A stretch of DNA of 64,000 nt from Paguma larvata (Eukaryota > Chordata > Mammalia > Carnivora > Viverridae). A program made the translations under genes and the position numbers. Every line of letters starts with the position of its first letter. Positions within the stretch are counted from its first letter, which is position 1. The stretch lies in NCBI GenBank assembly GCA_030068075.1, contig CM057841.1:3222565-3286564 (forward strand). The letters run 5' to 3'. This document shows positions 32,801 through 44,100 of the stretch, in pieces. The notes under the pieces were generated by a model. It was not told the DNA's origin. It did not search any database and saw nothing but the letters and a program-made list of their open reading frames with translations.

Positions 32801-35179
32801 TCCCAGACCAAAGCTCTCCTGTAACAGGGCAATGACCTGTGGGTCTGGCCCCAAAATAGACATGGAGCCTGGGTCCCTCACCTGAGACCAGCAGCTCCAG
32901 GGGGTCACTGGGGTGTGACAACAGGTAGGGGGAGGTCCTGAGTGAGCCATAGCACCTGTAGGTCCCCTCATGGTCTGAGGCCACAGGACTAATGGTGAAG
33001 TTGACCTGATAAGGTGCAGCTGCGTCCTGCAGACGAACGGGCTGGGGAGGAGCAGGTGACCCCTCCTTGGACAGGTAGAAGGTATCGAACCAGATTTCAG
33101 AGCGACACTGCAGGGTCACGTTCTCTCCCCAGGACACTGAGGGCCCCGGCTGGGCTGAGAGGGACGGTTTCCTGTACAGTCCTGCAGGAGAAAAATTCAT
33201 GACCTGTATAGATCCCCCCCCTGCCCCCTTGACCCTGAGCTGTGGGACTACTGTCCTCTCTCCTGGGACTCTGTGTGACCTCCTCTTAGCTCCTCTTGTC
33301 TCTGATGGATGTCCTTAATCTCCTTGACCCTCGCTGTCCCTTTCTCGGTCCCTGTTCCTAGACCACAGCCCCACCTCAGCCTCTGCTCCTTATCTTCTGC
33401 CTGGATCCCATCACCCCAGTGGTGCCCATGGCCCCAGCACCCTGAGTAGACAGAATATGTGGAGTGGGCCCCTCACCTGTGACCAGGATGTCCAGAGGGG
33501 GACTGGGGGCCGACCACGTGGAGGAGAGATTGTATCCACCATAGCATCTGTACCGACCCCCATGGGTGTTGCTCACACGGCCCAGGGGGAAGCTGGGGCT
33601 GGGCTGCCCATCTAGATGCATGGGAGGTGTGAGCCCCTCCTCCTTGGTCAGAGCGAATGTGTCAAATCCAGCTCCCGAGCGACACCGGAGGGTCAGGTTG
33701 TCTCCATGCTGCACCAGTGAGCCTGGCTGGGCTGAGAGGGTGGGCTCCCTGTAGGCGCCTGGACAGGAAGGGACAGTGGCACCAGGGGGATTCACACACC
33801 ACATTGGCCCCAGGGCCTGAGATGAGGCTCTCATGGGTCCCCCCATGGCTCCCATCTGTGGTCTGGCTCCAGGAGGCCAGTGTCACTCACCCCCCATCAC
33901 CTCCAGTGCTCCACTGGGCACATGGCTTAGGTCAGTCATTTGGGCTCAGGAAGTAGATGGGGCAGGGCAGGGCCCCTCACCTGTGACCTGAAGGTGCAGA
34001 GGGTCACTGGGGAGTGACCACACATACGGGTAGGAAGCTGGAGAAACGTAGCACCTGTAGGCCCCCCCATGGGAGGTGCTCACGGGGCCCACAGGGAAGA
34101 GCGCCTGCCTCCTCTCACCAGGGAACTTCAATTCCAGGTGTTGGGGCTCATCAGTGCCCCCCTCCTTCAGCAGGTGGAAGATCTCCCATGCACCCTGTGA
34201 GCTACAGGAGAGGGACACATTCCCTCCTGAGGCCACCAGAGGGCCTGGGATGGCTGAGAGGGAGGGTGGGCTGTACACTCCTGAGGGAGAAGGAGAGGCA
34301 GCGTTAAAGGGGCCATCACACCACATACCCCAGTGTGGACTGTAAGAGTCCTCCTCAGGCCACACTCTGTTCCCCTCTGCCTGGAGGAGGGTCCCCAGGG
34401 GGAGGGGCCAGCTCCTGCCTTACCTGTCACCACCAGGGGCAGGATGTCACTCCGCTCTGACCTGCTGTTCCTGCTGTGATACTCACACTGGTATCGCCCT
34501 GCATCGTGTGAGCTTGTGAGGTCAAAGAGGAAACTGGCCTTCTTGCTGGAATCCTGTGAGATCTCCATGCGCACGGGTTTAGAGACCCTCTCTTTATATA
34601 GATAGTAGACATCAGCCTGCAGAGACGCCTGACACCAGATGGTCACAGGGCTCCCACTGGTGACGCTGGGGCTGGGGTCAGCCCAGATGGAGGGTTTGGG
34701 GAGGGATTCTGGAAAGGAATCAGATGGGGAATTGCAAGGGTGCCCTTCTCCCCTGTTCCCACATGTCACCCCAAGGCCTCTCCCAGCATGGTCACCATCA
34801 GCACAGACCCTCTGTGTCCCCCACCTGCCCGGGGGGTTGTTGGGTGGGAACAGAAGGTCTGGGGAGCACTCACCTGCCTGCACGTGGTCCCACGGGCCCC
34901 AACACAGCCCTGGAAGAGAGTTCCCTGTGAGAGTGTCCCCTCACCCACCATGTAGCTGCTCTAGGCCTGGTCCAGTCCACTGACCATGGGGACCAGTCTG
35001 GAGCTGAGTACAATCCTTCCCCAGAAGTCCTGCTCCCAGTTTGCCTCCCTAGTTCTAGGGTCTGTCAGGGACCAGGACTTGGGGGACAGGGCAGGGGTGA
35101 ACTATGCCTCCTCTTGTCCAGAAAGCTCACCGAGGCACAGAAGAGCGGTGAGGGTCAGGGTTCTGATGCTTCCTCCCAT
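26899..35179 (-). CDS. A2: four-Ig LILRA-like activating receptor, intact
   Basis: Same eight-exon plan and 475-residue length as A1: signal 35131-35179 and 34874-34909; D1 34424-34708; D2 33981-34280; D3 33477-33758; D4 32882-33181; stalk 27165-27215; transmembrane/tail 26899-27023. All splice sites are canonical and all phases match. D1 starts [13 protein letters not shown]4 ends [14 protein letters not shown]; the stalk reads [17 protein letters not shown]; the membrane segment carries NLIRM with its arginine, then a short tail [11 protein letters not shown]. It differs from A1 at scattered residues in all four Ig domains. It has only the canonical cysteine pair in D1 and D4, and an extra glycosylation sequon (NFT) in D4 where A1 has SFS. 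A private SINE sits just 3' of D4 in the long intron. By family knowledge this is a myeloid-type surface receptor pairing with FcR-gamma; its ligand cannot be read from sequence. Confidence 0.9.
28118..28625. repeat. (CAT/CAC)n microsatellite in A2 intron
   Basis: About 510 bases of CAT/CAC/ATT triplets, nearly twice the size of the sister array in A1 (6,158-6,430). It has expanded or contracted since the duplication. Confidence 0.95.
29035..29245 (+). mobile_element. Felid SINE, unit 2 copy of 6,837-7,040
   Basis: Sense SINE, same insertion point as in unit 1. Confidence 0.88.
30230..30480 (-). pseudogene. Relic LILR stalk and transmembrane exons inside A2
   Basis: Twin of the relic at 9,320-9,575, with the same truncation of the membrane codons. 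The exon pair was therefore already dead before the duplication. Confidence 0.72.
30901..31330 (+). mobile_element. Felid SINE split by a young L1 3' end
   Basis: The SINE at 30,901-31,104 matches the unit 1 copy at 9,997. At its A-rich tail (31,105-31,310) a sense L1 3' end has inserted, carrying only the 3' UTR and tail. The SINE tail (AATAAATAAACATTAAAAAAATAAT) resumes after it. Unit 1 lacks the L1, so the nesting arose after the duplication. Confidence 0.88.
32415..32646 (+). mobile_element. Felid SINE, A2-specific, next to D4
   Basis: Sense SINE flanked by AATCTCTTCAGTCTC (32,400-32,414) and AAACTCTTCAGTCTC (32,647-32,661). Unit 1 has a single uninterrupted copy of the target (AAACTCTTCAGTCTCC near 11,210). 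It lies about 235 bases 3' of the D4 donor of A2. Confidence 0.92.
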
Positions 35180-36850
35180 GGTCCCAGCGGTGCACACAGC
35201 TTAAAAATCCTCAGAGTCTGTAAGACAGACACATGCACAGGGTGTGACAGCCCAGGCTCCATGTACTCTGTCACATGAGGGGCCTTACAGGAGGAGGAAC
35301 AGCCCCTCAGGGGCCTTATTCTGCTCTCCCTGAAGGATGGCCCGACAGAGGAGGCCCTGTGACCTCTCAGACCAGATGTGAGTCTCACCAGACCCCACTT
35401 CTGCCTGCTCCCTGGGATACGAGGTCCGGGAGGGAGAGCTGACTCTGGGAGCCAGTTCTATATCAGTTCCAGTCCTGTCTGTGCCTCTTAAAGAGGCTGT
35501 ATGATCTGGGTGAGACACTTCCCTTTCCTGAGTTCCGTAAATGCAAATATTCTTCCTTCCTTCCACCTTCCTGTCAGTCAACTATCGTTTAGTGAGTACT
35601 TACCACACCCAATCATGGCACCGGGCCCTGGAGACTCACGTCACGTAGGAGATGGTGTTGATAGTCAGCAGTGGTAATTCTCTGACCTTAGTCTGACCAC
35701 GACGAGATGTGCTGATCTGAATTCTACGTGGTGTTGTGGGTTCTTGAGATTCACTCACATAATCCCTGTAACAAATACATTCACAGTTGAGTGGGGAGAG
35801 GCGTGAGAATTCTTTGTTGTTTTCACACCCTTGGAGGTTTGGGAAGAGTCTGCTCTGTGCAGATGTGCTCAGCGAACACATACTGGGAAGACATGTGTAG
35901 TTATAACTGTGGGTTATATAACATGTGTGTGGTGTCTGAGGAGGGCAGGGTGAACTGAGGGAAGTGTGCTTGTGGGGAGCAGTGGGCCCTGCTGGCGCTG
36001 GAGAGATTAGCTCAGCCTGGTGTCACCACATGGAGGGTCATGTGTAGAGACATGGGTCTCATGGGAGCACGGTGGAGACAGGTGGGCAGGTCGTGGGTGC
36101 AGGGAAGGGTCGGCGACAGGTAGGTTTGGGGCCATGAGAATAAAACACTTCATCGGGGGTGAGGCCAGGAGTGGGGACCAGAAGGGAGCTGATATGGTGG
36201 CTCCAACACGACATCTGGAGTCTTTGACTATGCTTCACTGTGGTGCTGGACGCGGTCATGGAAGAAGGGTTCTGGGGCAGAACTGTCTGGATTGTCATTG
36301 TGTGAGACGTGGAAGGGAGGGAGGATTTGAGAGGTGTCCCACACCCACCTCCGTTGATCGGAGGACCCAATGGGGCTGCCATTGTGTGGGTGACCCCAAG
36401 AGGAGAAGGATGGAAAGCATGTTATCATGTGGTTCGGTGACTCGCAGAGGGAACCACTCCCCGGATCTGGGCTTGGGTTTGTGGGTTTGTTTCTCTCACA
36501 CATTTCCTCTGACTTTCTCTTCCTGTGACAGCAACACCTTCTGTCCATCAAAACCTGAGTCATTCCTGCTTCTGTGCAGTCTTGTCCCCCAGACAATGAG
36601 CTCTTTCTCTGGATTGTGGATTCTGTCTCCTGCTTTGCACGAAGCACTAGTTGGAGGCAATTAACAGGTTTTTTTTTTAATGTTTGTTTGTTTATTCTTC
36701 TCAGTCGTTGGACCTTTGGATTATTTCACTTTTGTCTTTTGAGTCCTTCTATGAACATACTTACATAAGTGTCTGTTCGATCACCTGTGTGCAATTCCGC
36801 TTTCTCTTTTGTTTTTCATTGTGGTAAGAGCACTTACCATGAGATCTACC
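35180..36850. promoter_or_regulatory. 5' flank of A2
   Basis: The block upstream of the signal exon is closely matched by 13,740-15,440 (A1) and more distantly by 120-1,640. Retention in three copies is compatible with a promoter and 5' UTR, but no defined regulatory motif is claimed. Confidence 0.45.
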
Positions 36851-37309
36851 CTTTTCACAAATTTCTGCTCCAGGATGTTGTTGTGCTTTATTCCAAGGCG
36901 GAATCAGTGAGGTGGAATGGGCAGATAATTGGAAACAGACCTATCTGTAGACAATTGCTCCAATCCAGAGTATTTTGAGCAATTACTTCATGAGCCTGAG
37001 GCCATCTCTATAAGGGAGGAGATGACCCTTACCTAACAGTTCTCTGGTGAAGACTCAGCAATGGGGTGTGTGCAGCACCCAGCGCAGACCCTGGCACCTG
37101 GGACACATCACAAAATGCTGGTCTCTACTGCTGTAGGCAATAACCAGCTGGCCTCTGCTCTGTGCAGATATGGATGTGTAGGTGGTGACCTGGGTGATCA
37201 GACACGGTTCCCAACTCGGCTTACGCTTGACAGTCACCACGTTGGTATTTGAATGTGGGGTACTGCCTGTTCATTTTCTTTCTTTCTTTGGACAATGCAT
37301 CTTTCTTTT

Positions 37310-37535
37310 TTTAAGTTTATTTATTTAAATTCAAGCTAGTTAACACAGAGTGTAGTATTGGTTTCAGGAGTAGAACCCAGTGATTACATACATATAACAC
37401 CCAGTGTTCATCTCAACTAGTGCCCTCCTTAGTACCCATCACCCGTTTATCCCATCCCCCACTCACCTCCCCTCCAGCGACCCTTAGATTATTCTCTATT
37501 TAAAAGTCTCTTATGGTTTTCCTCCCTCTCTGTCT
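37310..37535 (-). mobile_element. Older L1 3' end, unit 2 copy of 15,880-16,110
   Basis: Antisense older L1 tail in the same position relative to B2 as in unit 1. Confidence 0.7.
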
Positions 37536-38197
37536 GCCTGTTCATTTTCTATGCTGCCCCACAAGTCATGTAGGAAATTTGGCTCTACAGTTTGCTTTGT
37601 GTTTGATTGGCTCGTGTTAGTTCACTACTTTTTTGCTATGTCTCTGTGAGTGGGATGCAAAAGAGGAATCTTTGTACCAAGACTGAGCAAGGGACCAAAT
37701 TTACAGAAATTCAAAGTGAAGACATGCAGGGAGGATCTGAGTTAATTTATTTCAGATTGCTGTGTATGTTTTCTGTCTGTCTTTCCATTTATAATCAATC
37801 CTGAATCCATTCGTCATGGCAAGGAATATATACAAAGACAACTGTATTTCAAACAATGTAAGAAGTATGAAAACTAAAGTATGTGCTGAATTCACATGGA
37901 TACTGTTCTCTGATCACTACTAGCCTTGGGAATGTGATGGGTGTCAAATAAATGAGGACAAAAGATATACACTTGACCTCTATATTGTGTGGTATGTGGA
38001 AGAAGTCCTGGGAGGTTGGAGATGATGTCACGGAGGATGAGGCCTGGTCTGGGCCTCACAGAATGTTGACAGTTGCCACAGCACGTACCCTGCATTATCT
38101 TCCAGAACTTCCTGGGCACACAAGATGTGTTTTTTTCCAGACTCTGCCGTTCTCATTGTTGCACTGTTCTCTCTTGAATTTACCTCCGGGCTGCATC

Positions 38198-41100
38198 TTA
38201 GATTCCTCTCTGACTGGAGTGATCCTGAAAGAGCAAAATCCCGAGGGCAACCAGGATCAAGCCAGCGATGGCCATGCGGATGAGATTCTCCACTGTGTAA
38301 TCTTTGGTGTGGGAGGCTAGGAATTGAGGACAAAGTGGTCACTGAGGTCAGGGAGACCCAAATCATCCCAGATCCTGGGTGTCCACCCAGGGCACCCGCC
38401 TCTCCATGACAGGATTTCACCCTCCACACCACTTCCATAACCGAGATTCTTTTCCTACTCATCAGTGTTGTGGTCTGACTTGTTTTGGGATGGGCTGGTA
38501 GTGTCAGCTGCTCTTGAGAGCCATAAAAGAATGGAGAAAGATGAGTTTCTGATGAGACTTAAACTTGTCCCCCAGGCTGTGTGTTCTTGTACCTCCCCTT
38601 GTTCTCATGCTATAGCTGTGATGCAGTCCTTAATAGACATTCTCTCTGTTATAGAAGGATCCTCTCTGTTCTTAATGGATTATTTTAATCACCCTATCTT
38701 TTTTGAATTTAGACTTTGCTTCTGGGTTTGTTTGGAGTAGAGTCTTCCTGTGTCCCCTAGCTCAGAATTAGTGAGATAAATTGTCTCTCAATACAGAAGT
38801 ACTTGAGCTCTTGTATTCCCTGTGTTTATTCTGAGCACCTAAGCTACTTCTTGTGGATAGGAGAACTTATTTTTTTCAACAAGTCAAGACCCAGCGTTTA
38901 TGAAACAGGGGTTGGCCATAAATATATAAAAATATATATAGTTGATCTGACCATGTGTAGCAACATGGATGGAACTGGGGAGTGTTATGTTAAGTGAAAT
39001 AAGTCAGTCAGAAAAAGACAGATACCATATGTTTCCACAAATAGGTGGACTTTGTGAGACTAAGCAAAAACCAGGGGGAGGGGAAGAAGGGAAAGGAAAA
39101 AAAGACACAGAGAGGGAGGGAGATAAAACACAAGAGACTCTCAAAGACTAAGAACAATCTGAGGGTGAGGGAGGTGAAGGAGGGGGGAGAGGGGGTGACG
39201 GACATTAAAGAGGGCACATGTTGGGATGAACACTGGGTGTTATATGTAAACCAATCTGAAAATAAACTATTATAAATATATATATATATATATATAGTGA
39301 TATATATGAATATATTGAGAGAGAAAGAGAGAGAGAGAGAGACAGAATTCAATGCATACAACCCAGGTTGGGTTAATTACTTGAAATGCCCTAGGAAGGA
39401 ATGAGGCATGTCTGAACAATGTCAGGGTGAGGGCCGCACTTGGAGAGGACATTTAAGTTGATTCCTGAATAGGAGAAAGAGGTTGAGAGAAGCAATGTGA
39501 AGACCCGGAGAAGATGTGGGTGAAGATCAGGTCCCCAGAAAGATCTAAGCTTGCTCTTCAGAAGTAAATGAAGCCATGTTTGTGGTTGTAGGAGGGTCCA
39601 GAGGAGAACAAGCAGTTGGGGTGGGGGGGCCCTGGTACATGGGAGATGGGGCAGGTGTGACAGGATAGATGAGGGGTTCTCCGTCATCACCACCACCATC
39701 ATCATCGCTGTCACCACCATCACCATCATTATCATCTTCATCATCATCACCATTATCACCACTGTTACCATGACGACCACCACCATCATCATCACCATCA
39801 CCACCATCATCACCATCACCACCATCATCTTCACTGTCACCATCACCATCATCACCATTATCACTACCATCAGCATCATCATCACCACCATCACTATAAT
39901 TATCATCTTCATCATCATCATCGTCACCAATATCATCACTGTTACCACGACGACCACCACCATCATCATCACCATCACCACCATCATCACCACCACCATC
40001 ATCCCCACCGCCCTCCTCTTCTTCTTCCTTCTCCTCTTCCCCACTCTGTCTGTTTGTTGGTCATAACTCTGAAAACTAATGTAAGATTTCAAGGGAGAAC
40101 ACTAGTCATTTGATTTGTATCTTCAAAGACAACCTCTCTCCTGCCCATATAAATGTCCGGAACCAAGGAAGTCACACTTCTGGCTTCAAAGCCATAAAGA
40201 ACAGAGAAAATCAGTGTTGCTATAAAACTGGTGAGCACAAAATTAGGTAATCCTGCAAACCTATTTTAATCCATTTCATATAAAAAGCAACAAGGTAAAA
40301 AATTATACATCAGTCTAATTATAAATCTCCATGTGAAAATTCTAAATAAGCTTATAGAATTCACAGAGTATAAATGAAGAATAGATATCATTCAATGAGT
40401 TAGTATACAAATCTTTGATACCAAGAAGTCTTTTAAATGTATCTTTTTCTGACTGACTTATTTCACTTAACATAATACCCTCCAGTTCCATCCATGTTGC
40501 TACACATGGCCAGCTTTCATTTTTTCTCATTGCCACGTAGTAGTCCATTGTATATAAGTACCATAACTTCTTTATCCATTCGTCGATACCATATGTTTCC
40601 ACGAATAGGTGGACTTTGTGAGACTAAGCAAAAATCAGGGGGAGGGGAAGAGGGGAAAGGAAAAAAAGACACAGAGAGGGAGGGAGATAAAACACAAGAG
40701 ACTCTCAAAGACTAAGAAAAAAACTGAGGGTAAGGGGGATGAGGGAGGGGGGAGAAGGGTTGATGGGCATTAAAAAGGGCACATGTTGGGATGAACACTG
40801 GGTGTTATATGTAAACCAATTTGAAAATAAACTATTATAAAAAAAAAAAAAGAATCTAAGTACAAAGGATGGCATAGAAGAGAAATGGTACGCTGAGCTC
40901 TGGCCCCAAATTGCCTGCCTCCAGACTTCTTTTACATGAAAAAGAAATAAATTTCTATACTGCTTGAGTTATTTATATTAATTTTTCTTATAAATAGACA
41001 AATAAAAGCTTAGTGACCCAAAAAAAAATAAAAATAAAAATAAAAATAAAAATAAAAATAAAATGGAAATTTTTATGCATTAAAAAAAAATAAATGTATC

Positions 41101-44100
41101 TTAATGGGGCTATAAATTTAAAAGAATAAGCCTGCAATTGTACACGCCCAGAAATAACTCCTAATTTTTATCAAGTAAGAATGTTTTTCTGGGGTGTCTG
41201 GGTGGATCAGTCGGTTAAGCTTCCGACTTTGGCTCAGGTCATGATCTCATGGTTCATGGGTCGAGCCCTGCATCGGGCTCTGTGCTGACAACTCAGGGCC
41301 CAGAGCCTGTTGGGATTCTATGTCTCCCTCTCTCTCTTCCCCTCCCCTACTTGTGCTCTGTCTCTCTCTTTCTCAAAAATAAACAACAAAAAAAAAAGAA
41401 AAGATTTTTTTTCTAATAAAACCTGGATGTAACAGAAAAATGGACTGAAATGGACAGGTTAGCATCGCTTTATGCATAAATACATAGATTCTTTATGTGT
41501 TTGCCTTAAAATAATTAGGGATATCAACGAAGATATTTTCTTAAAGCAACACTCAGTTTTGTATTAACGTCTTACTTTGTCATCGTTATTATAAGGTATT
41601 TGCTGTAAATAAAATTGGTGCACAATCTGGAAATAAAGAGGTGAGTTTCCATTTTTCTTGAGTTTGATAAAATTATTATCAGTAAATCAAAGGAGATCAG
41701 TTGTAAAGCAACTGAAAGGTGGGGAATCTGTACTAATAGACTAATAGAATATAATATTAATTTAACTAAACTAGTATCGTTATCTATACTTAACTGTTAT
41801 TCACAAAGTATAAAGAAAAAAATTGTACTTAAAAATAAATAAAGTAGTTGAACAACTTTTAAGCTTTGAGTGTAGACAAAATAATGAATAAAAGTTTAGA
41901 ATGTGTCTGCATCATTTATAAACACCATTTCTAAGCATTTGCATAAAAGAACAATTTACAGTCATAAGTTATTCTCCATAACGAATATATACGTTTCATC
42001 TAATCCTAATGAAATAGGAGATTTTTAATTTTTAAGTCATACATCTTCATACTGTACATTTATATCTTCAAGAATCGTTGAAAGCTCTGAGAAGCAGGCA
42101 GAGTGACCCTGGACAAGCTCCCACGCATAATGCAGAGAGGACCAGAACAGCCCATGGAAGAGCTGTGCAGCCTCCCCGGGGACTCCCAGGAGCCATGCAC
42201 AGCCCCACCTGGTCTCAGGTGTGCCCTGAGTGGCACGGAGGCCCCTAGGTGAGCACAGGGGCAGCAGGGGGCTGCACCTGCACTCACAGCAAATCCCACT
42301 TTGGCCTGCGCAGCTCTCGTCAAGGTGTGAGAGGGCTCGGGGACCTCCTCAGGTGTGGGTGAGAGGCTCCATCCTCAGGGTCTCTTGGAAATGGGAAATA
42401 CGAGCTGCCAACAGGGTGTCTGTCTGCCCTCTATGACTGTCCCAGATTCCCAACCCAGCATCCTCTCTGTGCTCCAAGTCAGGCCTGAACACCAAGTGCT
42501 GCAAACCCACCTACCCTCTATCCTGTATCGCACACATTCTGCAAACCTGGCTGGGCTGGGGGCCTAGAAATTGTGGTGTGCTGACAAGGGCTGGGTGGTT
42601 TTTAGTACACACTCCCACGTTTTTATGTGGGATGAAGAGGAACTGAGATGCTAAATCATGGGGATTTCCTAATCCTGTTGTCTCCATCGTACTGGGACTT
42701 CTTCCTGCTCTGCTGAGACCCAGGCCAATGCACAAAATCGCATGCACCTGCATCTCCCCTGGCTTTCTAAACCTTCCCAGGTCCGAGTTCCGGGAAGAGG
42801 CAGGACAGTGGGAGGCCGGAAATGAGATCACTGCTGGCAGCCTCCATTTTCAGACAGGGATCACCTTTCTTAGAAGCGCCATCTCCCAGGAGATCTGAGC
42901 CCACGAAGACTCAGCCCCACAGGGCATCCTCATTTGTCCTGGCAGCCTTCCAGGTGAGCAGCTACCCTGCTCCTGTCCCTGGCCAGCAGCCAATACCCTG
43001 CTTCTGATCCAGAGACACCAGGGGGTAAGTGGGTGGGACCTCTGCCTTGTAACCTCAGTCCAACCTCATTTCCTCTCAGGGTCAACGTATCTAAGTCCAT
43101 GCCTCCCTCTCCTCAGCCCTGTTGGAGACTGCAGGGATGGGGATTCCCCTGGTGGGAGGTCCCACCTATTCCGGCTCTCCTGGGTGGACCCTCCTCTGTG
43201 GAACTGCCTCTTGTGATCCCTTTATTGCATCCTGCCTCAGAATTTTCTGTAGACAGGGTCCCAAGCTGTCCTTTTCTGCTCAGAGAGGACAGGGAGAGGG
43301 AGGACTAGGTCTACACCTAGGACCAGGGTCCTGCCCCGAATCACCACCTCAGGGAGCACTGAGACCCCTCTCCAGTTAATTCCACCCCCTACATCATAAT
43401 CAAATCCCTCCCCATACGTCATAATCAAAGGACAGGGAGGTGAGGTGGTGGGGCTGCCAAGCTCCCCAGCACATCCTAGCTGCCCCTCCCCCAGCTGGAC
43501 CCCACCCTCTCCCTCTGCCATGACCACCCCAGCCTTCCTCCCTCTGGCCTCAGCGCCCATGGAACCTGGTGGTCGCCCTGGCATCTCTAAAACACTGGGA
43601 GAGAAGCCCTTAGACAGAAGTCACTGTGACTCACCAGCTGTTGAGTTGGGATCTGTGGGTGGGGGGCTGGGGTCTCCAGAGGATCCTGGGGAAAAAGGAA
43701 GCAGTTGAGTAGGGGGCTGAGGCTGCCCTTAGAGACCCTGTGTCCGCTCACACTCTTCCTCTCATCTTACCCCATGGCCCAGCCTCAGAGCCCCTGGATA
43801 CATGTGGTCACCCAGGTATCTCTACTGGGCTCTCAGTTCCCCTGAGACAGGAGGTTGTGTCTGAGTATCTGAGGGGATGTCAGATCCTCTGAGGGGCTCT
43901 CAGAACTGATCTTGGGTGATCTGTGCTCAGAAGGAGCCCAAGCACAGTAGCACACCAATCTTGAGTTGATCCTGGGGTGGGGGGAGTTGGGTCTGACCCA
44001 GGAGTCCCCATCTCACTCAGACTTCTTCTACACTTGCTCTGTAGCCTCCCTAAGACCCTCCTGCTGATCACCTGGCATCTTTAGACCCAGGAGAAGGACA

